Assembly (NCBI GenBank): GCA_964477265.1
Contig: CAYZDJ010000026.1
Span: 1-35,446 of the forward strand
Origin: CAIVPM01 sp964477265
GTDB taxonomy: Bacteria; Bacteroidota; Bacteroidia; Chitinophagales; Chitinophagaceae
Length of the DNA stretch: 35,446 nucleotides
Reading direction: 5' to 3'
Shown: positions 28,361 to 35,446 of the stretch, one piece after another
How positions within the stretch are numbered: position 1 is the first letter of the stretch
How the letters are laid out: each line of letters begins with the position of its first letter
The notes under the pieces: generated by a model
Told to the model about the DNA's origin: nothing
The model's input: only the letters and a program-made list of their open reading frames with translations
The model's database searches: none
Made by a program: the position numbers and the translations under genes

Positions 28361-29725
28361 ATGGCTACAGTTACAAGAGAAAACATTGGTTTATTAAATG
28401 ATAAACTTACTGTTAAAATTGCAAAAGAAGACTACATTAAAAATTTTGAAAACAGCTTAAAGAAATATGCTAAGAATGCCAATATTCCTGGTTTTAGAAA
28501 AGGAATGGTGCCTGCTGGTTTAGTTAAAAAAATGTATGGACAAGGGGTGTTTACTGAAGAGGTAATCCGTGTTGGTGAAAGTGAGTTGTATAAATATCTT
28601 GAAACTGAAAAACTTGATATTTTTGCTCAACCATTGCCACTTGAATTTGATGTTAACAAAGTTGATATTAATAACCCAACTGACTATGAATTGAGCTTTG
28701 AAGTAGGGTTAAAGCCAGAGTTGAAAATTGATGCATCAAAATATAAAGTAACAAAATATGTTATTGATGTTGAAGATAAAATGGTAGAGGAAGAAGTTGA
28801 AAGGTTAAGGACAAGGCATGGTAAAATGACAGAGCCTGAAACTGTTACTGGTGATGATAATGTATTGAATGTTGAGTTTAAGGAAAGTGATAGTAAAGGC
28901 AACATTGTTGAAGGTGGAATAACTAAAGCAAACAGTGTATTGGTAAAATATTTTGCAGAGGATTTTAGAAAAAAATTGCTTGGCAAAAAGAATGGGGATG
29001 TTGTTGTATTGCAGTTATCTAAGGCTTTTGAAGAGAAAGAACTTGATTTTATTATGCAGGATTTGGGTTTAGATAAAGAAGATAAAAGCAATGCAAAAAA
29101 ATATTTTAGTGTAACTATTACCAAAGTTGGGCATGTTGAAAAAGCTGAAATGAATGAAGAGTTTTTTGTAGCTGCTTTCCCTAACGCTAATATTAAAACT
29201 GAAGAAGAATTCAGAAATTTTATTAAAGAAGATATAGCCAAAGCGTTTGCGGCACACAGTCGCAACCAGTTGCACGACCAATTGTATCACAACTTGCTTG
29301 ACAATACAAGTGTTGAATTTCCTGAAAACTTTTTGAAACGTTGGTTGCAAACCGGAGGAGAAAAACCTAAAACTGCTGAGGAAGCAGAAAATGAATATCC
29401 ATCATTTGCCAATAGCTTAAAATGGACATTAATAAGCAGTAAAGTTGCTACAGACAATAACATTACTGTTGAACAAAATGACATTAAGGATTTTGCAAAA
29501 AATCAATTGTTCAGCTATATGGGAATGGGCATTGATGCTGACTCTCAACCTTGGGTTGAAGACTATGTAAACAGGATGATGAAAGACAAAAAATTTGTTG
29601 AAGATAGCTACTACAAAATCCAGACAGACAAAATGTTTGCTGTTTTAGAGTCTCAAGTTAAAGCAAAAGAAGAAAGTATTTCGTATGATGATTTTAATAA
29701 AAAATTGCATCATCACCATCACTAA
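28361..29725 (+). CDS. tig: Trigger factor, ribosome-associated chaperone
   Basis: 454 aa, close to the usual length. The N-terminal ribosome-binding domain carries the signature NIPGFRKGMVP (41-51). An FKBP-like domain (about 155-255, TGDDNVLNVEF) and a helical chaperone domain follow. It binds nascent chains at the ribosome exit and assists folding. The start is an ATG after an A-rich leader (CAATAAAAAATAAA), with no Shine-Dalgarno, as usual in Bacteroidota. Odd point: the protein ends KKL followed by five His residues. The stop codon lies 6 bp from the convergent SET gene's stop, with no room for a terminator between. Confidence 0.94.
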   Translation: MATVTRENIGLLNDKLTVKIAKEDYIKNFENSLKKYAKNANIPGFRKGMVPAGLVKKMYGQGVFTEEVIRVGESELYKYLETEKLDIFAQPLPLEFDVNKVDINNPTDYELSFEVGLKPELKIDASKYKVTKYVIDVEDKMVEEEVERLRTRHGKMTEPETVTGDDNVLNVEFKESDSKGNIVEGGITKANSVLVKYFAEDFRKKLLGKKNGDVVVLQLSKAFEEKELDFIMQDLGLDKEDKSNAKKYFSVTITKVGHVEKAEMNEEFFVAAFPNANIKTEEEFRNFIKEDIAKAFAAHSRNQLHDQLYHNLLDNTSVEFPENFLKRWLQTGGEKPKTAEEAENEYPSFANSLKWTLISSKVATDNNITVEQNDIKDFAKNQLFSYMGMGIDADSQPWVEDYVNRMMKDKKFVEDSYYKIQTDKMFAVLESQVKAKEESISYDDFNKKLHHHHH

Positions 29726-29731
29726 CATAGT

Positions 29732-30136
29732 TTAGCTTTTACTTTTAATATTTTTATGAAACCATACAGGCGTTTCATCGTTGGGTGTTGCATTATAATT
29801 AATACATAATTCTTCGCCTGCATCAACGTCTTTTATGGTTGTAATACTTGTTACTGCTGCATTGTAGTCTTGCTCGTACAGGCAATTGGCATTGTAGCAA
29901 TGGTTATACATTGAAATATAACCCATACCCAGGCCACGCTTTTTTTTGTTTTTACCCCACTCAAAAAAATAATTGTACAGTAAGGTTTTTTCTGCATCTC
30001 CAACCTCGTTTTCTTTAAATACCAGCATTGGCGATATTTCTATAACTGTATTAGCTGCTATTTTTTTTGTGGCAAATACACCACGTCCTTTTCCATTTAC
30101 TTCTTTAATGGTTAAGCTTTGCGATATAAACATCAT
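29732..30136 (-). CDS. SET-domain protein (putative lysine methyltransferase)
   Basis: 134 aa, essentially only a SET domain. Seen: GKGRGVFATKKI (15-26), YNHCYNANC (77-85, the usual NHSxxPN region) and GEELCINY (107-114, SAM-binding and catalytic Tyr), with a WFH near the end. Family knowledge: SET proteins methylate lysines using S-adenosylmethionine; bacterial targets are mostly unknown. Its ATG directly follows the TAA of the upstream phosphatase gene (zero-base gap), so the two are co-transcribed and probably translationally coupled. The first of two adjacent ATGs is used here; starting at the second would shorten it by one residue. Confidence 0.85.
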   Translation of the reverse strand: MMFISQSLTIKEVNGKGRGVFATKKIAANTVIEISPMLVFKENEVGDAEKTLLYNYFFEWGKNKKKRGLGMGYISMYNHCYNANCLYEQDYNAAVTSITTIKDVDAGEELCINYNATPNDETPVWFHKNIKSKS

Positions 30137-31507
30137 TTAATCTTGTTTTTCTTTTGGCGATAATAGTTGTTTTATTCCTATACTCCATTCAGTTTGTTTT
30201 ACACCTTTTGGGTCAAAAAATTCAACAAGCATTTGCCTGTTTTTCCTTTCGCCTGTAAATGTAATTTTAGTATAGTTCTGCATATTCTCTATACCAACAA
30301 CCCTGTATGGATTATCCTTTTCCTCCTTGCTCCATTTGTGGCTGCCACTTGTAAGTGGCGATGCTGTTATATCGTATAATGGATACGTTCCATTTCTATC
30401 AACTTTAATTACTTCGCTATGATGCCTGTCTCCAGTTAAAAAAACTACTCCATTTATATTATTTTCCTTTATAAAATTCATCAGTTCATAATACTCTGCA
30501 CTGTAATGCCTGAAGCAATCATAAGGGCTCATAGGATTTAAAACCTGGCTACCAGTTGCTATAATCTTAAAGGTAATATTTGGATTGGCGTTGCTTTGTA
30601 ATAAGGCATTTTTAAACCAGTTTAATTGTTGGCTTCCATAAAATGTTTTTTCTGCATTTGGTTTTCCGTCAATACTATCTTTCATTTCATCGTTGCTTCT
30701 AAACCATCTGTCATCAAGCATAAAAATTTCTACATCGTTCCATGTTGTTTTTGTATATATTCCTTCGTTATTTTGACCATAGCTTGGATTACACCAAAAC
30801 TTTTTAAATACTTCTCTACTTATTTCTTTCAAAGGATAACTTTTATCTGCATCATTCCAGCCATAATCATGATCATCCCAAATGGCATAGTGTGGCATTG
30901 CTTTTAAAAAAGTTTTATAAATTGGCATTGCACGTTCGTGTGCAGGACGATTGTGTAAACCCCACTCGCTATAATAATCTACTTCACGTGTGTACCAATT
31001 ATCGCCAAGCCAAAGCATAAAATCTGCTTTTTCCTTTGCCATGGTTTCAAAAATACTGCTATCATTTCCATAAGGTTTTCCTGGCCTGTCATAAACTGGT
31101 TGGTTAATATAAGCACAGCTACCTGTTAAAAAACTAAAGACTGGCAATACACCAGGATTTTTATCTCTGTGTTGCCAAAGTGTTTGTGTAGTTATTTCTC
31201 CTGTAGCTACTTTTTCTTTTTTATTATCAGTAAATACTTCGTAGGTATATGTTGTGGCAGGCTCTAAATTGTAAAGCAAGGCAGTTGCTGTTTTAAACAA
31301 GCCATCATTTATTTTAAAAACAGATGTTGCTTTATTGGTAGTTCCTTTTTTATAAAAAATTATAGAAGCTGTTTTCACTTCATTGCTAAAGTGCATCCAT
31401 ATAGTAGAAGTTCTCAACTCTGTGTGGCCAACCATAGGACCAGAAACCACTTGTGCCTGTGCAAAAAAGATTACAACAATGAAAATAGCAGTTAATATTT
31501 TTTTCAT
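30137..31507 (-). CDS. PhoD-like alkaline phosphatase/phosphodiesterase, exported
   Basis: 456 aa. Signal peptide (MKKILTAIFIVVIFFAQAQ) with likely cleavage near residue 19. An N-terminal Fn3-like domain (about 22-108) is followed by a metallophosphatase domain: GSC (129-131), WLGDNWY (166-172), WDDHDYGWNDAD (210-221), LDDRWFR (264-270), GDRHHSE (359-365). These are the metal-ligand motifs of the PhoD family, which hydrolyses phosphate mono- or diesters outside the cytoplasm. Substrate is unknown. First gene of a two-gene operon with the SET gene. A TACTTTTG box lies 4 bp before the start, but no matching -33 box was found. Confidence 0.9.
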   Translation of the reverse strand: MKKILTAIFIVVIFFAQAQVVSGPMVGHTELRTSTIWMHFSNEVKTASIIFYKKGTTNKATSVFKINDGLFKTATALLYNLEPATTYTYEVFTDNKKEKVATGEITTQTLWQHRDKNPGVLPVFSFLTGSCAYINQPVYDRPGKPYGNDSSIFETMAKEKADFMLWLGDNWYTREVDYYSEWGLHNRPAHERAMPIYKTFLKAMPHYAIWDDHDYGWNDADKSYPLKEISREVFKKFWCNPSYGQNNEGIYTKTTWNDVEIFMLDDRWFRSNDEMKDSIDGKPNAEKTFYGSQQLNWFKNALLQSNANPNITFKIIATGSQVLNPMSPYDCFRHYSAEYYELMNFIKENNINGVVFLTGDRHHSEVIKVDRNGTYPLYDITASPLTSGSHKWSKEEKDNPYRVVGIENMQNYTKITFTGERKNRQMLVEFFDPKGVKQTEWSIGIKQLLSPKEKQD

Positions 31508-31563
31508 TTGTCAAAAGTAACAGCACTTATTTGTAATAAAAATAAAGAAACAATTAATTTTTT

Positions 31564-31594
31564 TTTGCTGAAAAGGTGCAGACCTATATTTTTG
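31564..31594 (+). promoter_or_regulatory. Promoter of tRNA-Gln
   Basis: TTTG (31564-31567), 19 nt, TATTTTTG (31587-31594): consensus and spacing identical to the tRNA-Leu promoter. It is followed by CAATCCAA. Confidence 0.8.
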
Positions 31595-31598
31595 CAAT

Positions 31599-31614
31599 CC
31601 AATTTTAAAATTGG
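31599..31614. promoter_or_regulatory. 16-bp perfect palindrome at the tRNA-Gln start site
   Basis: CCAATTTTAAAATTGG lies between the -7 box and the tRNA, over the predicted transcription start. It could be an operator or a leader hairpin. The core is AT-rich. Confidence 0.35.
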
Positions 31615-31623
31615 CTAAGGGAT

Positions 31624-31694
31624 TGGGTTATTGTGTAACGGTAGCACTACAGTTTTTGGTTCTGTCTGTCTTGGTTCGAATCCAGGTAACCCAA
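31624..31694 (+). tRNA. tRNA-Gln (anticodon TTG)
   Basis: 71 nt: acceptor TGGGTTA / TAACCCA, anticodon loop TTTTGGT, T arm CTTGG-TTCGAAT-CCAGG, discriminator A. The next three bases are CCA (31695-31697), so the 3' end may be encoded. The anticodon stem ACAGT/TCTGT has a T-T mismatch at 31-39. Confidence 0.94.
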
Positions 31695-31698
31695 CCAA

Positions 31699-31732
31699 AA
31701 AAAAGGAATTGTTTAACGGCAATTCCTTTTTT
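31699..31732 (+). terminator. Terminator after tRNA-Gln
   Basis: A 13-bp perfect stem (AAAAAAGGAATTG / CAATTCCTTTTTT) with an 8-nt loop, five bases after the tRNA body and followed by further Ts. Confidence 0.9.
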
Positions 31733-31740
31733 GTTTGTTT

Positions 31741-32039
31741 TGCTATAACGCTTTGCAGTTGTGCAATACAGCCAAATACTTCATTTGCTTTTTCAGTTCG
31801 AAATACTTCATTTTTTGCGTTCATAGATAATTCCATTGGGTATATTATTTTTTGCAACTTTGCTTTTTTGCTTACATTGATGGCAACCTACGTTGTTGGG
31901 AGTTGTATAAAAAGTTGCTACGCTTTTGTTATAGTGTCAATATAGGTTGAACTTTTAGATTATCTTTTTGAATCTAAAAATCTTATATTCGCTCTCAAGG
32001 ATTTACAAATTCTGATTCTTCACTGCCAAAACTACCTCA
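31741..32039. other. Intergenic leader of the third surface-protein gene
   Basis: No convincing gene in about 300 bp. It holds a 13-bp direct repeat (AAATACTTCATTT at 31774 and 31801, 27 bp apart) and a 9-bp stem TTTTAGATT / AATCTAAAA (31953-31961 and 31971-31979) without a clear T run. No exact TAnnTTTG promoter was found for the downstream gene. Confidence 0.5.
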
Positions 32040-35000
32040 ATGAAAAAATCTGTACTACAAAGGTTTATTCTTAGGCTATGTTGTTTATTTCTTTTAGTCT
32101 TTGCACATAGTAAGATAGCCTTTTCTCAAAACGAATTTACTACTGTTTGGGATTTAACTAAGCCTGGCAATGCAAGGCAAGAAATTGTTATTGGAATCAA
32201 TACAACCGATTCTGTATTGTACTCATGGCAAGAAATTGGAGGTTCTAATGCTTCGGGGTCTGGTGCATTTAAAGGAACGTATACCAACTTCACAATTACT
32301 GGATTGCCAGATAGCTCAATTATTCGTTTAAAAATTCATCCCACCAATTTTGGTAGCTTTAGAACAAATGCAGGTGTTGATAAAGAAAGATTAACAACTA
32401 TTGAAAATTGGGGTGCCATAGTGTGGGATGCAGATTTAAGTAGTTCGTTTTGGGGTTGCGGTAACTTAAATGTTACAGCTACAGATGTGCCCAACTTTAC
32501 CAATGTTTCTAATTTGAGTGGTTTTTTTGGAGGTTGTAGTTCATTAGTTGGTAATAGTTCAATAGATAATTGGGATGTGGGTGGGGTAAACAATACAAGT
32601 TATATGTTTTTTGGATGCAGCCAATTTAATCAATCATTAAACAATTGGAATACTGGTGAAGTAAGTAACATGGAATCTATGTTTACAAATGCAAGTGCTT
32701 TTAACCAATCTCTAAGTAATTGGAATATTAGCAATGTGTCTAATATGCAAAGGATGTTTAAGGGTTGTAATACATTTAATCAATCATTAAACAATTGGAA
32801 TACTTCTGTTGTTACCAATATGAGAGAACTTTTTAGTGGATGTAGTGTGTTTAATCAACCATTAAATAATTGGAATACAAGTTCTGTTATAGATATGGAT
32901 GGAATGTTTGCAGATTGTGTAGTTTTTAATCAGTCAATTAATAGCTGGGATGTAAGTTCTGTCGAATATATGGGTAGTTTGTTTGTAAATTGTTATGCCT
33001 TTAATCAACCATTAGATAATTGGAATGTGGGTGCTGTAAAGCATATGAATGGAACCTTTGCAAGTTGCACTAATTTTAATCAGGATATTGGAAGCTGGAA
33101 TGTAGGCTCTGTTATAACTATGTATTCCATGTTTTATCAAGCTTCCGCGTTTAATCAATCAATTAGTAACTGGAATGTTAGCAACGTAACTGACGTAAGC
33201 AATATGTTTTATGGTGCTACATCTTTTAACCAAAGCATTGGCAATTGGGATTTAATTTCAAGCCCACTTGCTATGTCTGGCATGCTGAGTTATTGTGGTA
33301 TGAATTGCAGCAACTATGCTAACACTTTACAAGGCTGGGCTAATAATATTAACTTAACAAGCAATGCAACAATTGGTGTTAATGGATTGCAATATACAAA
33401 CTCAAGTAGTAGTTACAGAGACGATATAATAACTAATAAATCTTGGACTTTTGTTGGAGATGTCAATGGTACAAAGCATTATTATCAGGATGCTGATGGC
33501 GATGGTTATTATGGTGCTGAAACAGATTTTGACTGCACAACACCAGGTGAAGGTTGGTATTTAGTTATTGCAAATGGTGGTGATTGTAATGATATAGACC
33601 CCAATATTCATCCTACATTAAACATTCAAACAGAAAATGCTTGTGACAGTTTTTATTGGGCTGCAAATGGACAATGGTATTATGCAAGTGTAAATAATAT
33701 AACAGTAAATTTTACAGATATATATGGTTGTGATAGTGCTGTTAATTTAAACTTAACCATTTTGCCAAACTATACAATAACTGCAAGTGCTGGTGTTAAT
33801 GGTAGTATTTCAGATACTGGTTCATCAATTGTTTGTGAGAATAATAATAAAACTTATATAATAACTGCAAACACAGGTTACAATATTGCAGATGTGCTTG
33901 TAGATGGAACAAGTGTTGGTGCTGTAACCTCTTATTCTTTTGATAATGTAAGTAGCAATCATACTATTGAAGCAAGCTTTGCAGTAGCTTGTATAAATAC
34001 AACTTTTGATACATCAATAAGTATTTGCTCATCAGAGTTACCATATAACTGGAATGGATTAATATTTGGGGATGCTGGATCTCAAAGTGCAACTTTGCCA
34101 AATGCTGCTGGTTGCGACAGTTTAGCAACACTAAATTTAAGTTTAAAACCAAACTATATCATTACAGCAACTGCTGGTGCAAATGGAACTATTACAAACC
34201 CTGGTACAAATGTTTTATGTGAAAATGAAGATATAGTTTTTACTATAACACCAAACCCAGGCTATAATATTTTAGATGTTTTGGTAGATGGCATTAGCTC
34301 TGGGCCAAACCCTGCTTATGCATTTAATACTGTAACTGCAAACCATACCATAGAAGCAGTATTTGTTGCAATATGCACATCTACTGTTTCAAGCACTAAC
34401 TTAAGTATTTGTTCAAATGAGTTTCCATATACATGGAATGGGTTAACATTTACTGCACCAGGCATTCAATCAGTATTGTTAACCAATGCAGGCGGATGCG
34501 ATAGTGTTGCAAATTTAGACCTATCACAAAAACCAGATTATACAATAGCAGCAACTGCTGGAGTAAATGGAAGTATTACAGATGTTGGCACTTCTACCAT
34601 TTGTGAAAATGAAAATAAAATATATACCATTACCCCAGATGCTGGTTACATAATTGCAGATGTTTTAGTTGATGGATTGAGTGTAGGGGCAGCTGCTACT
34701 TATATATTTACTTTAGTTAATACCAATCACACAATTGAAGCCAGTTTTACAGCTTGCACTGCTACAACTTCATCGCTTACTGGTTTCACACTTTGCAGTA
34801 ATCAATTACCCTATAGTTGGAATGGCTTAAGCATTACAGGCCCTGGCAGCTATAGCAAAACTGGTTTAATAAACAGTATTGGTTGTGATAGTGTAGCCTA
34901 TTTAAATTTTGGTGTAGACTATGGCACTTCTTCAACCACTTTTCTAACCCTTTGCAGCAATCAATTGCCTTATAGTTGGAATGGACTAAGCATTACTGGT

Positions 35001-35446
35001 CCTGGCAGCTTTAGTAAAACTGGTTTCATAAATAGTATTGGCTGTGATAGTGTAGCCCATTTAGTTTTTGATGTGGACTATGGCACTTCTTCAACCACTT
35101 TTCTAACCCTTTGCAGCAATCAATTGCCTTATAGTTGGAATGGACTAAGCATTACTGGTCCTGGCAGCTTTAGTAAAACTGGTTTCATAAATAGTATTGG
35201 CTGTGATAGTGTAGCCCATTTAGTTTTTGATGTGGACTATGGCACTTCTTCAACCACTTTTCTAACCCTTTGCAGCAATCAATTGCCTTATAGTTGGAAT
35301 GGACTAAGCATTACTGGTCCTGGCAGCTTTAGTAAAACTGGTTTCATAAATAGTATTGGCTGTGATAGTGTAGCCAACTTAGTTTTTGATGTGGACTATG
35401 GCACTTCTTCAACCACTTTTCTAGCCCTTTGCAGTAATCAATTGCC
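32040..35446 (+). CDS. Large BspA/DUF285-repeat surface protein, 3'-truncated by window edge
   Basis: The ORF opens at the ATG at 32040 and stays open to the last base (1135 codons). A signal peptide (LCCLFLLVFA core, likely cleavage after AFSQ) is followed by nine 25-residue BspA-like/DUF285 repeats (NWNxSxVxxMxxMFxxCxxFNQ) at 32568-33242 and a degenerate tenth. A MopE-like calcium-binding motif (DADGDGYYG...GGDCNDIDPNIHP) lies near 33480-33617. Next, ~75-residue domains of the bacterial-repeat type (YTITASAGVNGSI...NHTIEASF) alternate three times with the Cys-paired LPYxWNG/GCDS repeats, and a homogeneous 159-bp tandem array ends the window. By analogy with the other two large genes, a T9SS tail is expected beyond the window (inference). 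Probable adhesin; no enzyme motif seen. Confidence 0.9.
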   Translation, partial: MKKSVLQRFILRLCCLFLLVFAHSKIAFSQNEFTTVWDLTKPGNARQEIVIGINTTDSVLYSWQEIGGSNASGSGAFKGTYTNFTITGLPDSSIIRLKIHPTNFGSFRTNAGVDKERLTTIENWGAIVWDADLSSSFWGCGNLNVTATDVPNFTNVSNLSGFFGGCSSLVGNSSIDNWDVGGVNNTSYMFFGCSQFNQSLNNWNTGEVSNMESMFTNASAFNQSLSNWNISNVSNMQRMFKGCNTFNQSLNNWNTSVVTNMRELFSGCSVFNQPLNNWNTSSVIDMDGMFADCVVFNQSINSWDVSSVEYMGSLFVNCYAFNQPLDNWNVGAVKHMNGTFASCTNFNQDIGSWNVGSVITMYSMFYQASAFNQSISNWNVSNVTDVSNMFYGATSFNQSIGNWDLISSPLAMSGMLSYCGMNCSNYANTLQGWANNINLTSNATIGVNGLQYTNSSSSYRDDIITNKSWTFVGDVNGTKHYYQDADGDGYYGAETDFDCTTPGEGWYLVIANGGDCNDIDPNIHPTLNIQTENACDSFYWAANGQWYYASVNNITVNFTDIYGCDSAVNLNLTILPNYTITASAGVNGSISDTGSSIVCENNNKTYIITANTGYNIADVLVDGTSVGAVTSYSFDNVSSNHTIEASFAVACINTTFDTSISICSSELPYNWNGLIFGDAGSQSATLPNAAGCDSLATLNLSLKPNYIITATAGANGTITNPGTNVLCENEDIVFTITPNPGYNILDVLVDGISSGPNPAYAFNTVTANHTIEAVFVAICTSTVSSTNLSICSNEFPYTWNGLTFTAPGIQSVLLTNAGGCDSVANLDLSQKPDYTIAATAGVNGSITDVGTSTICENENKIYTITPDAGYIIADVLVDGLSVGAAATYIFTLVNTNHTIEASFTACTATTSSLTGFTLCSNQLPYSWNGLSITGPGSYSKTGLINSIGCDSVAYLNFGVDYGTSSTTFLTLCSNQLPYSWNGLSITGPGSFSKTGFINSIGCDSVAHLVFDVDYGTSSTTFLTLCSNQLPYSWNGLSITGPGSFSKTGFINSIGCDSVAHLVFDVDYGTSSTTFLTLCSNQLPYSWNGLSITGPGSFSKTGFINSIGCDSVANLVFDVDYGTSSTTFLALCSNQL
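32568..33242 (+). repeat. Nine 75-bp BspA/DUF285-type coding repeats
   Basis: Exact 25-codon period: units begin at NWDVGGV (32568) and end before NWDLISS (33243). Consensus [NS]W[ND]xxxVxxMxxMFxxCxxFNQxL. DUF285/BspA-like repeats form leucine-rich-repeat-like surface structures. Confidence 0.88.
34756..35446 (+). repeat. Near-identical 159-bp tandem repeats running off the window
   Basis: Full units start at 34920, 35079 and 35238, with a partial at 35397; a more diverged unit precedes them. Units at 34920 and 35079 appear identical over all 159 bp. The third differs by a few bases near its end (AAC for CAT) and the partial fourth by two. The window stops inside the fourth. Confidence 0.95.

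Noticed and set aside
28684..29265. 193-aa minus-strand ORF inside tig
   Set aside because: Antisense shadow of a well-supported trigger factor gene; Ser/Leu-rich, low-complexity composition typical of such shadows.
31512..31519. TACTTTTG -7 box as promoter of the phosphatase gene
   Set aside because: It lies only 4 bp before the ATG and has no TTTG at 17-23 bp upstream; chance is likely in AT-rich DNA.
31615..31945. Small ORFs on both strands around tRNA-Gln (GLPGFEPRQTEPK... and MCNGSTTVFGSV...)
   Set aside because: Both read through the tRNA-Gln gene and its terminator and have no recognisable protein family.
1..35446. Prophage, insertion sequence or integrated element
   Set aside because: No transposase, integrase, phage structural gene or flanking direct repeats were seen. 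The tRNAs are intact and not flanked by partial copies.

Overview
The window is AT-rich and looks like a Bacteroidota chromosome, probably Chitinophagales or a near relative. The evidence is: three very large secreted proteins, two of which show type IX secretion (T9SS) C-terminal sorting tails; promoters of the Bacteroidota type (TTTG-N19-TAnnTTTG) in front of all three tRNAs; A-rich rather than Shine-Dalgarno leaders; a LytTR response regulator; and a Bacteroidota-like trigger factor. The exact genus cannot be read from the sequence.

Layout. 1-3267: 3' part of a repeat-rich T9SS surface protein (5' end missing), closed by a strong terminator. 3268-3664: intergenic region with a long inverted-repeat element and an 11-bp-arm palindrome. 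3665-5905: a two-gene two-component system, a membrane histidine kinase with an extracytoplasmic LamG-like domain and a REC-LytTR response regulator. 5906-6008: a short leader with three GTTTGC boxes. 6009-25792: a giant T9SS surface protein gene broken by a 100-N gap. Identical 55-bp flanks show that the gap is a contig-overlap artefact; collapsing them restores one frame of 6542 codons before stop. It encodes one integrin-type FG-GAP propeller, two LVIVD propellers, three GloVer-type propellers, LamG, two discoidin-like domains, HYR domains, many Ig/PKD-like domains and a Cys-paired repeat array. 26027-31732: housekeeping genes: tRNA-Met, recQ, tRNA-Leu, trigger factor, a SET-domain gene, a PhoD-like phosphatase and tRNA-Gln. 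32040-35446: 5' part of a third large surface protein (BspA/DUF285-type repeats, a MopE-like Ca-binding motif, then the same Cys-paired repeats), running off the window inside identical 159-bp tandem repeats.

How it fits together. The most system-like part is 3665-25792: a sensor kinase carrying a LamG-like sensor, a LytTR regulator, candidate binding boxes just before the giant gene, and a giant exported protein that carries its own LamG domain. This suggests a regulated surface-adhesin or glycan-contact locus. The same ~51-53-residue repeat (LPYxWNG...GCDSxAxLxL) occurs in all three large proteins, and both window ends and the internal gap lie inside it, so true copy numbers are uncertain and exchange between the genes is plausible.
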